Assembly (NCBI GenBank): GCA_963693315.1
Contig: OY856188.1
Span: 271,803,114 to 271,867,113 of the forward strand
DNA from: Diogma glabrata
Lineage: Eukaryota; Arthropoda; Insecta; Diptera; Cylindrotomidae
Direction: 5' to 3'
DNA length: 64,000 bases
Each line of letters opens with the position of its first letter. Within the stretch, counting starts at the first letter, position 1. The translations under genes were made by a program, and so were the position numbers. Below the pieces are notes generated by a model. That model made no database searches. It had not been told where the DNA came from and saw only the letters and a list, made by a program, of their open reading frames with translations. Below, piece after piece: positions 18,680 to 30,519 of the stretch.

Positions 18680-19570
18680 AGATTATTACCGTGGCTAAAG
18701 AAGTAAGACCTGGCGTGTTCATAACAAAACAATATTCAAACCGAAGAATAGAAAAATTATGCTGACTGTCGTGAACGTAAATGACGAAGACATACACTGG
18801 AACGATTTACTGATCCAGGGCGAACCTTTATCGGATTGCACTTGCAATTTCCCAGATTTGTGATTTGTCAGATTGTACGAAAAAAACGACAGACTGTAGT
18901 TCTTCTGGAGAAAATAGGATAGAGAGGATTATAGAACCAATTGGTTTTATACAAGTACAACAACGGAAGAAAAACAAGATCTATAAGAAATTATAAGGGA
19001 ATACAAAGAAATTTTCCATCTGAAAGGCAATAAATTAGTTTACACGAATCTTCTAATGCATAATATACATACACTTTGTAAAAGACACAAATCCTATCAA
19101 ATAAAAACTCTACAGACTTCCTTAGAAGACATGTTGGCAGACGACGTTGTCACACATTTTAAGCCTCCTTTTAACGTTCCGATAATTATTGTAGAAAAGA
19201 GGTCCTAAAAATGAAAAAAAAAATGGTGCTTAGTTGTCTATTTTCAGAAGTTGAGTGCACAGTTGGTGATACATTCCCAATCCTCCGAACTAAAGACATA
19301 TTAGACCAACTACGGCAGTCAAGGTATTTTTTACTCTAGATCTGGCTAGTGGGGATCACTAAGTTTTGGTTCATCCTGATGATAGATTCAAAACTGATTT
19401 TAGTACACAAACAGGTCATTATGAATTTAAAAGAATGCCTTTTGGATTACGTACTGTCCCTTCAATATTTCAGAGAATTATGAACGAATTTCTGACTGGA
19501 AGGAATCGAGTGTTATGTCTTTCTGTAACATTGTTACGAGACTGTTATCCCAGAAAAAAAGAATAAATTC
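18680..19570 (+). pseudogene. decayed Ty3/Gypsy pol: protease-RT region (17.6/297-like)
   Basis: Reading the + strand across several frames gives, in order, a block around REYKEIFHLKGNKL (18990-19030), a DILDQLRQSRYF block (19290-19330), LDLASGDH (19337-19361) and the RT core DDRFKTDFSTQTGHYEF and RMPFGLR (19378-19455) followed by FQRIMNEFL. These are the order and spacing of the N-terminal half of a Ty3/Gypsy reverse transcriptase, most like the insect 17.6/297 group. The YLDD catalytic box is not visible; the frame is lost soon after 19500. Multiple stops and frame changes show it is dead. Upstream DNA (17740-18680) is probably the older gag/protease part but cannot be recognised with confidence. 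Confidence 0.8.
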
Positions 19571-19904
19571 ATTTGTCCGGAAAACATTATTTTGCATAAA
19601 TCAACGCGATCAGTACGTCTTTTATTTATATTTATCGTCTTTTTATTTATACCTTCCTCAACCCTGTTTGCAATGATTTTCTTTTCATCGATTACTGTCT
19701 CATTTTTGATATGTTGTTGATTCGTGATCTTTTTTTTAGATATGACGTTTATATGGACGTTTGAAGTTTTTAGTTCAGTTTGTTGTATGAACATTTTTGG
19801 ACCTGTAAAAATTTATTTCAATAAAATTTAATTTGGTAGGAATTTTCTTGTTTAGTTGAATTTTTTAGGTTATAAAATTAATAAAATTGATAGGAAAGAT
19901 AAAA

Positions 19905-19985
19905 TATAGTTAGACTATAGTAGGGAATCTACTTTCGTGATTGATCATAAGCCCCTGATAGGTGAAATAAAACTAACAGCAACAT
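19905..19985 (+). pseudogene. decayed Ty3/Gypsy RNase H fragment
   Basis: A short + strand frame reads VIDHKPL with flanking hydrophobic residues, matching the conserved (T)DHKPL block of Ty3/Gypsy RNase H. It follows the RT remnant at 18680-19570 in the correct order. The intervening and following DNA is too decayed to read. Confidence 0.55.
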
Positions 19986-20365
19986 CTACAAGATAGCATC
20001 CAACAGGGTCTGCAAAACCACAATGTGATCTTTGCATCCAAACAGGGTAGTTCTAGTAGTTTTTGGTTAAAGTTTTTAGTAATATTTTTTGTGAATTGCT
20101 CGCTTTCGAGTTTAATTGCTCACAAAAGTCCCGAATAATTAAAATTACCCATAATGTTGTCTAATACGCAAGCGCATATTTGACAATAATTGACCAAGTC
20201 ACACATTGATTTCGCATTGATTGGAAGCAATCAATAATGACTTATACACTCGTGACTTAGAATGTTGACTTTAATAGAAATATTACACATTCTTTGAGCT
20301 CACAGAGTGGTACTATCTAGAAATTTAATGGAGGGGTTCCCAAAAATAAAGTTAAAACATTTCCG

Positions 20366-20530
20366 ATAAATAGGAGTCTAATGACAATTGAGAATTCAAC
20401 TTAAGTAAATAGAGTGATGAACAAAATATCATCGCATTAGTGGGGAAGTGGATAGTGTGTCCGCCAAAAAGATTTGAGCTCATTCTGGCACTGATGAGGT
20501 TATGAGTTCGAATCCCAACCGAAACACGTA
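20366..20530 (+). repeat. tRNA-like SINE fragment (copy 3)
   Basis: Shares gagtctaatgaca, aattcaacttaagtaaa, atcatcgcattagtgg, gatagtgtgtc and the B-box-like gttcgaatccc with copy 2, followed by gaaacacgtaaaagag. The A-box region is weaker here. Confidence 0.5.
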
Positions 20531-20639
20531 AAAGAGAAAAACAGAGTTTTTTTCTGATTTATTTCCAACAATACCTTTGAATTGAAAAAATTCAAATTAT
20601 TTCCTTAGTTACTTCAGTTTATTTGTGATGGACCTTGTT

Positions 20640-21560
20640 GATCATTGGTGGTTGCCACTAGTACTATCTTTTTACCATTATCTTTAAATTTTTCATTAGA
20701 GCATAGCCTACTAGAGTTTTCTTGGAGACAACATTCGTGGACGATAACAGAGACGTATTCGTGCTACGATTGTTGCATTCAGGGAATACCGGTCCTTACA
20801 GCCTTCATTCTCAACACACATTTGAGTGTTGGCATTGAACTGTCAAGGGGACTAAGCTATAGCTAGACCACATGTGTTGTCTTGCCAAACTAATGTCATC
20901 ACCAGAACAACATAGTAAAGCCCGTTAGTAAAATTTTTTTTTTTGATAACCACCTAGTTTTTGGAAAGTGTTGAATTGCCGCCCACAACTCTGCCCTGAT
21001 TTGAATTAAACAAGTTTTGAAGAATTGAGGTTTTTTTGTTAGTAGCATGATTAAAAATTTTTGAATTTTAAAATATTAATTGTTGATAATTTTAGTATTT
21101 TGCAAATTTTTTTCTTTGGTAAATTCAGCAGATTTTTTGTTGTTTATTATTTGATTTTCTTCTCTAATTGTTATACTTTTATTGTTCCTTTCGACGTAAC
21201 AATCGTAGATCTTCTTCGCGACCAATCTTTTTGTGAAACCATCTCTTTCTTTTTTCAAATTTTTTCATTCTGATACAGTTTTGACTTACAATCAAGACAT
21301 TACATTGGCCAACAGTAGCAGAGTGGGTAACCTGTGCTACCTGAAAATGGATGGGCTAAGCGCGGAAATGGTTTTTTTGATTAAATGTTTTTTTTTTAAC
21401 TTAAATGTTTTTTTGTTTGAATTATTTTGTTTATTAATTTATTTTGAAAACTGGCTTTTTTTGCTTGCTTTAGTGTTTTGGTATGAATTGTGATTTTTTT
21501 ATTCTATGTGTTGTTTTGTGGGCGGAGAGCAAGATCCTTGTATGTCCCAACGCACAGACA
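20640..21560. repeat. dispersed repeat R1, copy 1 (two blocks)
   Basis: The block at 20700-20880 (tggacgataacagagacg, ggtccttacag-, attctcaacaca, ttggca) resembles 63750-63880. The block at 21190-21560 (gtagatcttcttcgcgacca, tttttgtgaa, then gtgggcggagagcaagatccttg) resembles 62840-63240. The family is unclassified. The order of the two blocks is reversed relative to the right-hand copy, suggesting that each locus holds part of a longer or tandem structure. Confidence 0.6.
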
Positions 21561-21637
21561 ATTCAAGTTGTTTTTATATTCGTTTGTGTAAATGAAAGAA
21601 TAAAGTAAAGTGCTAGTTTAGATATACTTTAGGAAGG

Positions 21638-21716
21638 GTTGCTACATGGCAGGTTTCTCTTTCTGGCGATCTTATCACCCAGGATCACCAGAAAGGGAAA
21701 CCTGCCATGTAGCAAC
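21638..21716. repeat. 34-bp near-perfect hairpin, 11-nt loop
   Basis: The arms 21638-21671 and 21683-21716 are reverse complements with two mismatches, one of which can be a G-U wobble in RNA. The outer end starts gttgctacatggcaggttt. It lies just beyond the R1 repeat and between two pieces of the decayed Gypsy element. Confidence 0.88.
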
Positions 21717-22079
21717 TTGCATGTGTCAAATTTTGTTAATTTTTTTTTTTTAAATTTTCTTGTGAGTTAGGTCGTAAGTATTCATTCCCGAATGAGCTAA
21801 CGAGGAGTGGAGACTAGCGTTTGCATGCACGACCAACATTTGAGCCTTCACGAACAACTAGATTTCCCTCTACAAGATGGAATAACAAGGTTCCATAAGA
21901 AGTTATCGAAATACAAATATAAGTTGTTGTATGAACTTGGTCGCTAACAACGGGTAGTAACAATGGGGACGCACTTTACGAATTTTGGACAACAACGTAA
22001 GGAAATGCTTGGTTATTAACAGAAGTAAATCAACAAGCACGTCGAAATACAGAAACATTACAAACGGAACAACACACAT

Positions 22080-22410
22080 TAAAGATCGAACTACATAAGT
22101 GATATGTTCGAAAAGGAATGCAAATTTATCAGAATAAAGAAATTACAAACAACGACCTATCATCCACATGCCAACAACGTGCTAGAAAGAAGTCACCGAC
22201 CTTTGGCTGAATATCTTTTCGGATTAGGAATTAGCCACATATTTCCAAAAAAGCTTCAATACCATTGTATAACATATATGACTATTACCTAGAATTTAAA
22301 CACAAACTACATGTAACGCATTGATATGGAAAACAGAACCTATCCAGATATAAACGGAAGATGAAGAGGCATTACCACTAATATGATAGGCCAATTGACA
22401 TAAAATTTGT
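22080..22410 (+). pseudogene. decayed Ty3/Gypsy integrase core
   Basis: The + strand encodes ISDMFEKECKFIRIKKLQT then TTYHPHANNVLERSHRPLAEYL, corresponding to the integrase region between the second catalytic Asp and the catalytic Glu. The E of the LERSH block is the third catalytic residue. Further on a (Y)YDRPIDIKF-like block precedes the repeat starting at 22411. It is probably the 3' part of the same element as the RT at 18680-19570, with other repeats inserted between. Stops and frameshifts are present. Confidence 0.8.
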
Positions 22411-22740
22411 AATGAAGCGCTGCTTCGTTGATTAACAACGAGGTGGCATAGTAGGCCGCGTACCTAGCGAGATTGTTTTATTAGTGTCAAACTAGCTGCA
22501 GTCCATGGAGACGAGAAAGAAATCCTGCTGCTCCAGCACAAATAACTGTAATGAACGCGTAATTCGATATTCAATCGGATCAATAAGGAAAGCTAAGTGA
22601 ACTGAGTGGACTCTGGCGACCCCCATATACGAACAAACCACGATCACCACGTCCAACCCCGCATTTAATCACACATTCATACGCTCATCTGATGCCCTCG
22701 CACGCACACACACTCACACACACAAATGCAGATAAACACC
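22411..22740 (+). repeat. LTR-like dispersed repeat R2, copy A
   Basis: Begins TGTAATGAAGCGCTGCTTCG and contains the short self-complementary tcgttgattaacaacga. About 200 bp in comes ctcTGGCGACCCCC, which resembles an LTR end followed by a primer-binding site, then the conserved ccacgatcaccacgtccaa and a CA-rich tract. The same order is seen in copies B and C. Confidence 0.7.
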
Positions 22741-25700
22741 AATAACTACATCTTAACATGTAACTGTTCAATTGATTCGTGAATAACACAACGATGATTC
22801 TATTTAGATACCATTTGATCCCATCAGTTCATAATTTTTGGATATGTATCCATTACCTTATCATCATCTATAGGTAGTTTAAACCAAACAGCAACACCAT
22901 CTATAAAATCGTTCGCAAAGTTACTTTTTATTGTTTTTTTATAATTCCTCATAGAATTTTCCATGGGAATCATTTCCCATATTTTTCCAAAGCATTGGGA
23001 TTTATGTTAAGCCCTTTCTTCGATTATTGTCATTAGTTTAACAACTTTTATTTTAATTGAAATTCTCCACTGAATATAGGTAATATTTTCCGATTAATTT
23101 AACATTATTCTCGTTCAAACGATAATAGTTCTCGAAATTTCTAAGCAAAATCATTGATGTCGATAATATCTTTGATTTATATCCGAATATATGTATGTCA
23201 TCTAATTCGGTATAAATTTACCCTAACCACGTAATAAATGTTTTGTTGGCGAGAATTAAGGTTTGTAAATTTCCTCCACCCAAAATTCCTGAATCTAAAA
23301 TTTCAGTGGCAATTAAAGAAAACTTTTCTGAGCGATAATCTTCATTAAGATTTGAATCCAATGACGATCTCATTTAATAGAATCATAGCATTTTTATAAG
23401 CGGTAAGAGATTAATTGTTTACAATGAATGATTTTTGAAATCAGTAAGGAGACTCAGATGGAAGACTTAATCGTTGATAGTAATCACCCAAATCATTTTA
23501 AATACCATAGTTATTTGGATACACTTTTAATGAATACGACTAGAGGATATACGCTTTTGGTGTTGTAGTATCGTAGTATAATGTAGTTACGTACTCGTTG
23601 AATAGACAAACAAAAAAAACTTTTCTAGGGTATCACGAAACTCTATTGGAGTGTATAAACATTTTATTAACAATTTAAAAAGACTTTATATCATTCTTAT
23701 TATAACAATAATATGCGATTTTATGAGGATTTGCATGGTTAATCAAATCATCATTATTAATTTTATTTAAATAAAATTCCTTGCGTTGTAATTTAGATCG
23801 GGTACTCAATTGGAATTCAAGCACACATTTATATGCACCGTATAAACTCGCGCAAACACCACCCCACACCACACACGGGCACACATACACCCATACATAT
23901 TCATAAAAAAAAATTATACTTGAACTCACCCCATGTCAGTGTAATATCCCTCTCCAATTTTTTTGTTGGTTAGTTTAGTTCATCATCCTACCTTCCACCC
24001 CAATATATGCTGAGAGTCAAGCACGGGTGGATGAATATATGTAATAGCGACTATGTATAATTATTAATAATGGTGATTATGGTACATGCACCAGCGATGG
24101 ATTCATGGACCAATGGATGACTGTATAATACCTGCTGTGTATAACTGATGCTATTGGTGGTAAAGTGGTATACGATGAATGTAACAAATCGTATGGAAAA
24201 ACTATATGGGAGATGAATTCGGTGAAAATGGTGGAGTATATACCAGCATAGATCTATGCAAGAGTATAAAACCGTTGGTATGTCGGATCTATTATAATGA
24301 TGCATGCAGCGGATGAGGATGATGTGATCTGTAAGCTAAGTACAGCCGTACAGCAGTTGCAAACCGACTAGTTTCACCAGCAATCATAAGAAACAAACTA
24401 GCTGATTGTCGATGGTGACGCTCCAAATAGTAGTTGGTGTCAGATTGGTTCTCCACCTATGACCTCGAGCAGCCACAACACGACCAGTGCAGATGATTTA
24501 CTCACAATAAAAGTGTCACTCATCTTGCGATATTCAGTAATCCATTTTCTTTTCTAAAAATTCCATCCATTGATCACCAGTTTACAAAAGTAGTTTTTTT
24601 CTATCCTTCCATCTAATTAGTTCAAACACTCTACAAATGATCAGCAAATGCGAAATACAATCAGGGCAGAACACATGTTTGAATTCTTTTCTTGTTATTG
24701 ATTAAAAATCTCCATCACCATCCTTAAAAGTGAAAAATCAGAGACAACCGCCCTGTCAAAAATCCAACACAGCAATGCAATCAGAATATTATATAATAAG
24801 CGACTAAGAGGCCGTCTCTATCTTTAACAACGTATTTATAGCTCACGCCGTTTGTAAACAATAACAAATCGATAAACACGATAAGTTTTTTTTTTGCGTA
24901 GTTACTTTCGTTCATTATATGTACCCACTAAAGAGTATGCTCAACCAACTCATAGAAAAATTAGAAAAGATTTATGAAAAACAATTGATTATGAAGTGAA
25001 TGTAAGAAAATGATATTTTTTTGTTTGAAGAAAAGGGAGAAACAACAGCTTCCAATGTTTATGGCATTACAGTATATGAGAAGCAATCCATTTCTTGAGT
25101 TTTTCTTGTCTTTATGGGAAACATGGTGATGCCAACTTAAGGATATTGCACAACTGTTTTATAAAAATTTGAACGGAAACTATTATAATAGACGACTTCG
25201 AATTGACTATAAGAAATCATGTATGATAAGGGCGAAAACAACTACGAAAATGTTTGTCAATGTAAATTTAATGCGCGCAGGAAAATAGTGCGGCTCCAAA
25301 TCATGAGGACTGAATAGCTTCAGTACAAATTTGAAGATAGTGTAAATCGTAAATTGTTCAAGAATGAACAAGTTACCTGCTCTGTGACTGGGGTCCTATG
25401 ACACTACAAAAGTGTTCGGTGATGTAAAATACACGACTAAAAAGCAACCGTCACAAAATAATTCATAAAAACAAACTGATACCGTATTATGGCCATGTAC
25501 GCACTATAGACGCAGCTTTCTAGACTAGTAGCATTTTATTCACAGTAAAAAAGATCAAATTATTGCAATATTGGATGTGGCTGACGTTAATTGAACTCGC
25601 CACGGGCAAGGAATAAGAGATTACAAAGCTTAAATCAAAATTGGGAAAATCATGAAAACGCATTATACTACACCGATGCATGGAAGGTCGTAATACCGAC

Positions 25701-26270
25701 CGGTCAACAATGAAACTTCAGCATATTATTCCAATTCGTAGAACCCTGCGATATGTTCTGTAAAATACTTTAATGAACGACACATACCTGAATAATTGCT
25801 GCTACATAGTCTTTGGGGTATATTTTTCCACTAGCGTTTTGGCACTTTAGACGATGAAGATCCTATCAATATAAATCACAAATTATACATGGTATAAAAT
25901 GGAGATAACACCATTTTCGAGCTACTTAAATCTCAGATTATTCTCAAAATCTCAGTAAAATCCAAACATTTTACCTTTTTACATACGATAACTACTATCT
26001 AGCCGAGGAGTACTCTAACAATAACGCATAATGAAAACTAGAAAAACAAATTAAGAGACGCTGACAGTTCAATAAATGCACTAGAAAATTAACTAATATT
26101 CACAGAATATGCTAGGATTAATAACCACAAAAAAGACCAGATAAAAATACCAACATAATCAACTAATAAGTTTCAGACCGACAATTTCAAACGTCAATAC
26201 AACTTGTCTCCGAAACAACTAAAACTCGAGTTTCACTTGTTAAAACAGTCACAATCTGAAGATACTAGAC
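22741..26270. other. internal part of repeat R2 copy A and unassigned AT-rich DNA
   Basis: No protein domain is recognisable. Blocks shared with copies B and C are the CA-rich tract ending in actcacccca (23880-23940) and the segment 24810-25330, which includes tatttata followed by cgtttgtaaacaataac. The rest is A/T-rich and unmatched. Confidence 0.45.
24833..24864 (+). promoter_or_regulatory. conserved TATA-like plus AACAATAAC block in repeat R2 (copy A)
   Basis: A tatttata box is followed about 12 bp later by gccgtttgtaaacaataac. The same pair recurs at 27887-27922 (minus) and 37348-37385 (plus), in each case in the orientation of its R2 copy. Conservation suggests a core promoter or another constrained element, but no transcript is known. 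Confidence 0.3.
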
Positions 26271-26272
26271 TA

Positions 26273-26603
26273 ACAGGTCGTTCAATAAGTCCGTAGGATA
26301 AGTAAGAAAAAAACAACATTTTGACAAAACTCGATTTTTTTATTCAACATAGTTGCCTTCGAGGGCGATACAACGAGTATAGCGATTTTCCAACTTTTCT
26401 ATACCACTTTTATAGTACGATTTCTCTTTCTCGTCAAAATATGCCTCAGTTTCAGCGATTACTTCATCATTGGACTTAAATTTTTTTCCAGCAAGCATTC
26501 TCTTAAGATCTGAAAACAGGAAAAAGTCGCTGGGGGCTAAATCTGGAGAATATGGTGGGTGGGTAAGCAATGCAATTGGTAAGCAAGTAGATGATCGGCG
26601 ACA
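26273..26603 (-). mobile_element. one-ended mariner fragment (minus strand)
   Basis: The + strand left end carries the mariner terminal sequence aggtcgttcaataagtccg (26275-), shared with the mariner at 33245. TA dinucleotides flank both sides (26271-26272 and 26604-26605) at the point where repeat S copy 2 continues without interruption. The right end lacks a terminal inverted repeat and shows the direct repeat ggtaagcaa at 26562 and 26578. Confidence 0.82.
26340..26574 (-). pseudogene. mariner transposase, C-terminal ~78 residues only
   Basis: The minus strand reads LLTHPPYSPDLAPSDFFLF, including the third catalytic Asp of the mariner DD34D triad, and continues through KSYYKSGIEKLENRYTRCIA to a proper stop after the family's usual C-terminus. 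The N-terminal ~three quarters of the transposase, with the DNA-binding domain and first two catalytic Asp, is missing. The residues upstream of LLTHPP in this frame are unrelated filler or flanking sequence. It cannot encode an active enzyme. Confidence 0.88.
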
Positions 26604-27099
26604 TAGAATAAACTGTTTCTCTTGTAGAAAAAAACAGAGATCCTTACCCAAAACCTAAACAACGAAGTTTGGAGAACTTATCCGGCCGTTCTTATATTAG
26701 ATTATTCTAAAAATAATAAATACTAATAGTATTTTATAAAAAACAAAATAAATAAAAATTTTATGACAATTCCAATGTAAATTTAAAATAACTTTATAAT
26801 AATTTTAAAAAATTATCATACAGAAAAATAAAAATTATTAATTATTTACAAGTATCTTACAAATATTTAATAAATCTCAAAAATTTAAATTTATATGATA
26901 GATTACATTTTAGAAAAAGTAATAATAATAATAATAAACACAATAAATAAGAAACAAAATTTTAATCAATAATTTAACTATAAACAAAATATATTGAATT
27001 AAAAAATAAATGTAACATAAATTTTTTTTCGTGGAGCAGGAATGTAGTTAAATCAATTAAGTAGTTTTCCTACAACAACTCCCCAAATTAACAATTTTA

Positions 27100-27430
27100 A
27101 TAGTTCAACAACAATTCAGACAAATTCAAACGTCAACGGCAGTCGTCGCCAAAACAACTAAAAATCGAGTTTCACATGTTAAAACAGACATATTTAAGGA
27201 AACTAAAATAGAATAAAAGTAGAATAAATTCTCAAGTAGAATAAAAAAGGGATCCGCACCCAAAACCTAAACAACAAATTATGTAAAGCTTATCTGGCCC
27301 TCCTAATATTAGATTGTTTTACAAATAATAAATACTAATAATATTTTGAAAATTAAATAAAGTATCATACAAATATATAATAAATACCTATTAAAAGTTA
27401 AAATTTTTATGAAAAATCACATTTTTTATA
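27100..27430. repeat. dispersed repeat S, copy 2 (uninterrupted)
   Basis: Collinear with 26170-26270 plus 26606-26800: caaacgtcaacggcagtcgtc, actaaaaatcgagtttcac, then cacccaaaacctaaacaac and tattagattgtttta. It provides the empty-site comparison for the mariner at 26273. Confidence 0.65.
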
Positions 27431-27699
27431 AAATACTGTTATGAAGTGATTCAGACTTTGTGATTGAGAGTCGAACGGCTTTCCCACATGCATTAAATTT
27501 GCATTGACCGAAGTTTTCATGGTTATTTTCATTTTTCCTTTAAACATAGTTTCTTGTACTCAATCCATGGTCGTCATCTAGAATGGTTTCCGTTTAAAAT
27601 AAAAATTATCATAAAATAGTTATGTGCTATTTCCCAATGTAATTTCCTATATTCAATTTGTAATCTTTGGTCGCTGTCAAGTTGTCATAAAACAGTTGT

Positions 27700-30516
27700 A
27701 CAATACCATTGATTCATAATCGTGCTATTTTCATGTATAATTCTTGCAATCGTATCATAATCAATGTTTATCATTTAATTCTTTCAATTTTTTTTTATAC
27801 CAATTAGCTATGTTAATTCATTAGTGGGGGTATAAATAATGAACAAAAAGGAAATAAAATTCCCCGAGAAACTACCTTACCGATTCGTTATTGTTAGCAA
27901 ACGGCGTTAGATGATTATAAATAGAACGCGATAGATAGCTTCGGTCTCTGATGTCTTTGAAAATTCTATTCGTGAATATCGGAAAGCAATTGTGGAAATT
28001 CTTTTCGAATTCACGTTCTGTATATTAAATTTAAGTAGTGAAATTTTACTTAAATTAAAGTTATTATTAAATAGTGCAATTAGTCCAATTTTTTTTAATT
28101 AGCATAACTCATTAGTGCAATTTAGCAAAAAGTTATATGTTTTGTGCCGCGTTCTGTAGTTAATCAAACATTAAAATAAAAAAACACTTAAAAAATTTAC
28201 AACCCATGTAAACACATATTTCGACTTTATGTCTAATAAGTTCACAGCTGTTGGTGGTTTTGTTTTGACAGCTAGACGTCGAGTGTTTTCATGTGGTGTA
28301 TCTTATTACTTAAAAATAAAGGAATTAATTCCAGAAAAGAATGAATTCGTTTAATTAAATAAACTGTCCAGTCTTGTGCTGTAATAAATTTACCTAATAA
28401 ATTATAATAATATGACTGTGAAATTGCTGTAATATTGTACGTTCCCTCGATCTGTGATAAAGAGATCTATAAAGAATAATTTTGCATTCTCATTTTAAAA
28501 TATATACGTAAAATTATGTGTTAGCATAATTTATATAAAAATAATTATGTAAAATTCTGTGTTAGCATAATTTATATAAAAATAATTACGTATAATTCTG
28601 TGTTAGCATAAATTATTTAAAAATAAATACGTATAATTCGTTGTTGGCATAAGCTATATAAAAATAAATGTGAAGAAAAATAAATTTAACCAAAAACTGT
28701 TACATAATAAACCTCGTAATCATCTTTATTTTAATTGTTTGTTGAAATTGGGAGATTTTCCATGTTCCAGATAGTTGTGTTATTAAAATCCTAGCTTCAT
28801 CGACACAAGATCTTTGTTATATTTCCGTGTTAACACTGATATCAGGACGAAGTGAATCAGTGGATTGGAAAATGAAGTGTGATTTACGGGAAATACTTAG
28901 CCGCATATTACGATTATAAATACGTATCCGGCACGACCATTTTGTTTTTGTGATATTACGTTGACATCCTCATTCCTGCTGAATAGTACATTTGCGGTAA
29001 TACAAAAAAAGGGGAAAGAAATATCACCGATCATCAACAAGTTTGGATTACAATAATTTTTACATCGTCGTCGTGATACTGATGTCAGAGCTCACCAATC
29101 GATGAACTGAATGAGGATGAGCGATTAACGGACAACAGGAGTGGGAGCTGGCCAAGCTATTGGGTGAGTCGTTTTAAATATGTAAATATGTGGGAGCGTT
29201 TGTGTTATGAATGTTTGCGTGAATGTATGGGGTGTATCTGGGCGGGTGAATGCATATGTAATTAATATTTCGATTTATTTTATTTTTTTTTATAATTTTA
29301 ACTAGTGCATTATCTTTTAGCCATTCATTATCAGTAATTTATTGTTGGAAAATATAAAGGAAAACAAGAGTAATAGCGAATGGTTACAAGGTTCCTAATA
29401 GCACTATTAATGATAATAGTCATTGAAATTTAACCAAAACTCATTTACTTACAACTAATGGTAATTTTTATTATTGCTATAATGGGTGCTGAATTTTGAA
29501 ACCATACTGTCTAAAGAAAAAGCTTTAGAAATCATTCACGATTTTTCAAGGCAAAAACTATTACACCAGAAAATAATAATACCTTTTACGGGATAGAAAT
29601 TACTCATACCAAACTCATCCTATAGTATAAATAATAAACAAACTACGTTACAACGTTACCTTTCCAGATAAATATGAAAATTTTCGTAATACGAGCTGTC
29701 GTTATTCATCACCAAATTTCTTCATTTTGTTTAATGGTGGATGTCATGAAGTTATGGCTTTACATAATCGTAACCCATGGTATCTTGGTCTAAAGAAGAT
29801 TAGAAAATATAATAATGCTTCGAGGTTTTTACTTCGTATTCGAAAAATGAAGGACCATTGGATTTGTAAATACTAGAGAGAGTTGATTCAACCAATAAAA
29901 TTTAATTTTAGTATTTATCAGAAATTCAAAAGGTTTTGGTGAATTTCGATCAATAAAAAAATCGCTGAGGAAGTGAATGATGATGAAGTTTTCTTTTTAT
30001 TAATGACTATATACCTATTGTAGACCAACTTTGAATAGTATTATTTTAAATTTTAAAGCTTCAATCTTTCTTTGATTACAGATTTATATATTGTTTTAAT
30101 TGCGTTACCACAATTTTCATTGATATTACATTTCTCATGTAAAGTGGGCGTATGGGCTTGAATGTGTGCATGTGTGTGTGTATGTGGGGGTGTGAGTGTG
30201 TGTGTGTGTGTGCATGAATGGATGAGATGCGAGAGTATGTGAATGAGTGCTGAAATATGGGGGTTGGACGTGGTGATCGTGGTTCATTTGTACACGGGGG
30301 TCGCCAGAGTCTGTTTAGTTCACTTACCTTTTTTTTACATCTGTTCTTATCTCATGTTACGCGTACACATACAGTTATTTGTGCTGGAGCAGCAGGTATT
30401 CTTCTCTCGACCCCATAGGCTGCAGCTAGCCTGGGGCTACAAAATAATCTCACTAGGTACGCAGCCTGCTATGCCACTTCGTTGTTAGTCAACGAAGCAG
30501 CACTCCATTACAACAC
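27700..30516 (-). repeat. dispersed repeat R2, copy B (minus strand)
   Basis: On the minus strand it starts at about 30516 with TGTAATGGAGTGCTGCTTCG. Then come gactcTGGCGACCCCC, ccacgatcaccacgtccaa, the CA-rich tract (30130-30210), gactcaccca (29160-29170) and the TATA-like/AACAATAAC block (27887-27922). The distance from start to TATA-like block is about 2.6 kb, close to copy A (2.4 kb). No coding domain was recognised. Confidence 0.6.
28502..28670. repeat. 41-bp minisatellite, four units
   Basis: Units of the type gtaaaattctgtgttagcataatttatataaaaataatta recur at about 41-bp spacing with growing divergence to the right. Non-coding. Confidence 0.82.
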
Positions 30517-30519
30517 AAA

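Larger units (their letters stand above)
26170..27060. repeat. dispersed repeat S, copy 1 (interrupted by mariner)
   Basis: The flanks 26170-26270 (caaacgtcaa, gaaacaactaaaactcgagtttcac) and 26606-27060 (ccaaaacctaaacaac, atattagatt) are collinear with 27110-27430, which has no mariner. A piece resembling its end, ttttttcgtgg-g-agg-atgt, also lies at 30865-30890. Confidence 0.65.

Noticed and set aside
30243..30488. 81-residue + strand open frame, similar to one at 35882-36259 (minus)
   Set aside because: Both are readings through the R2 repeat start on its opposite strand; similarity reflects repeated DNA.
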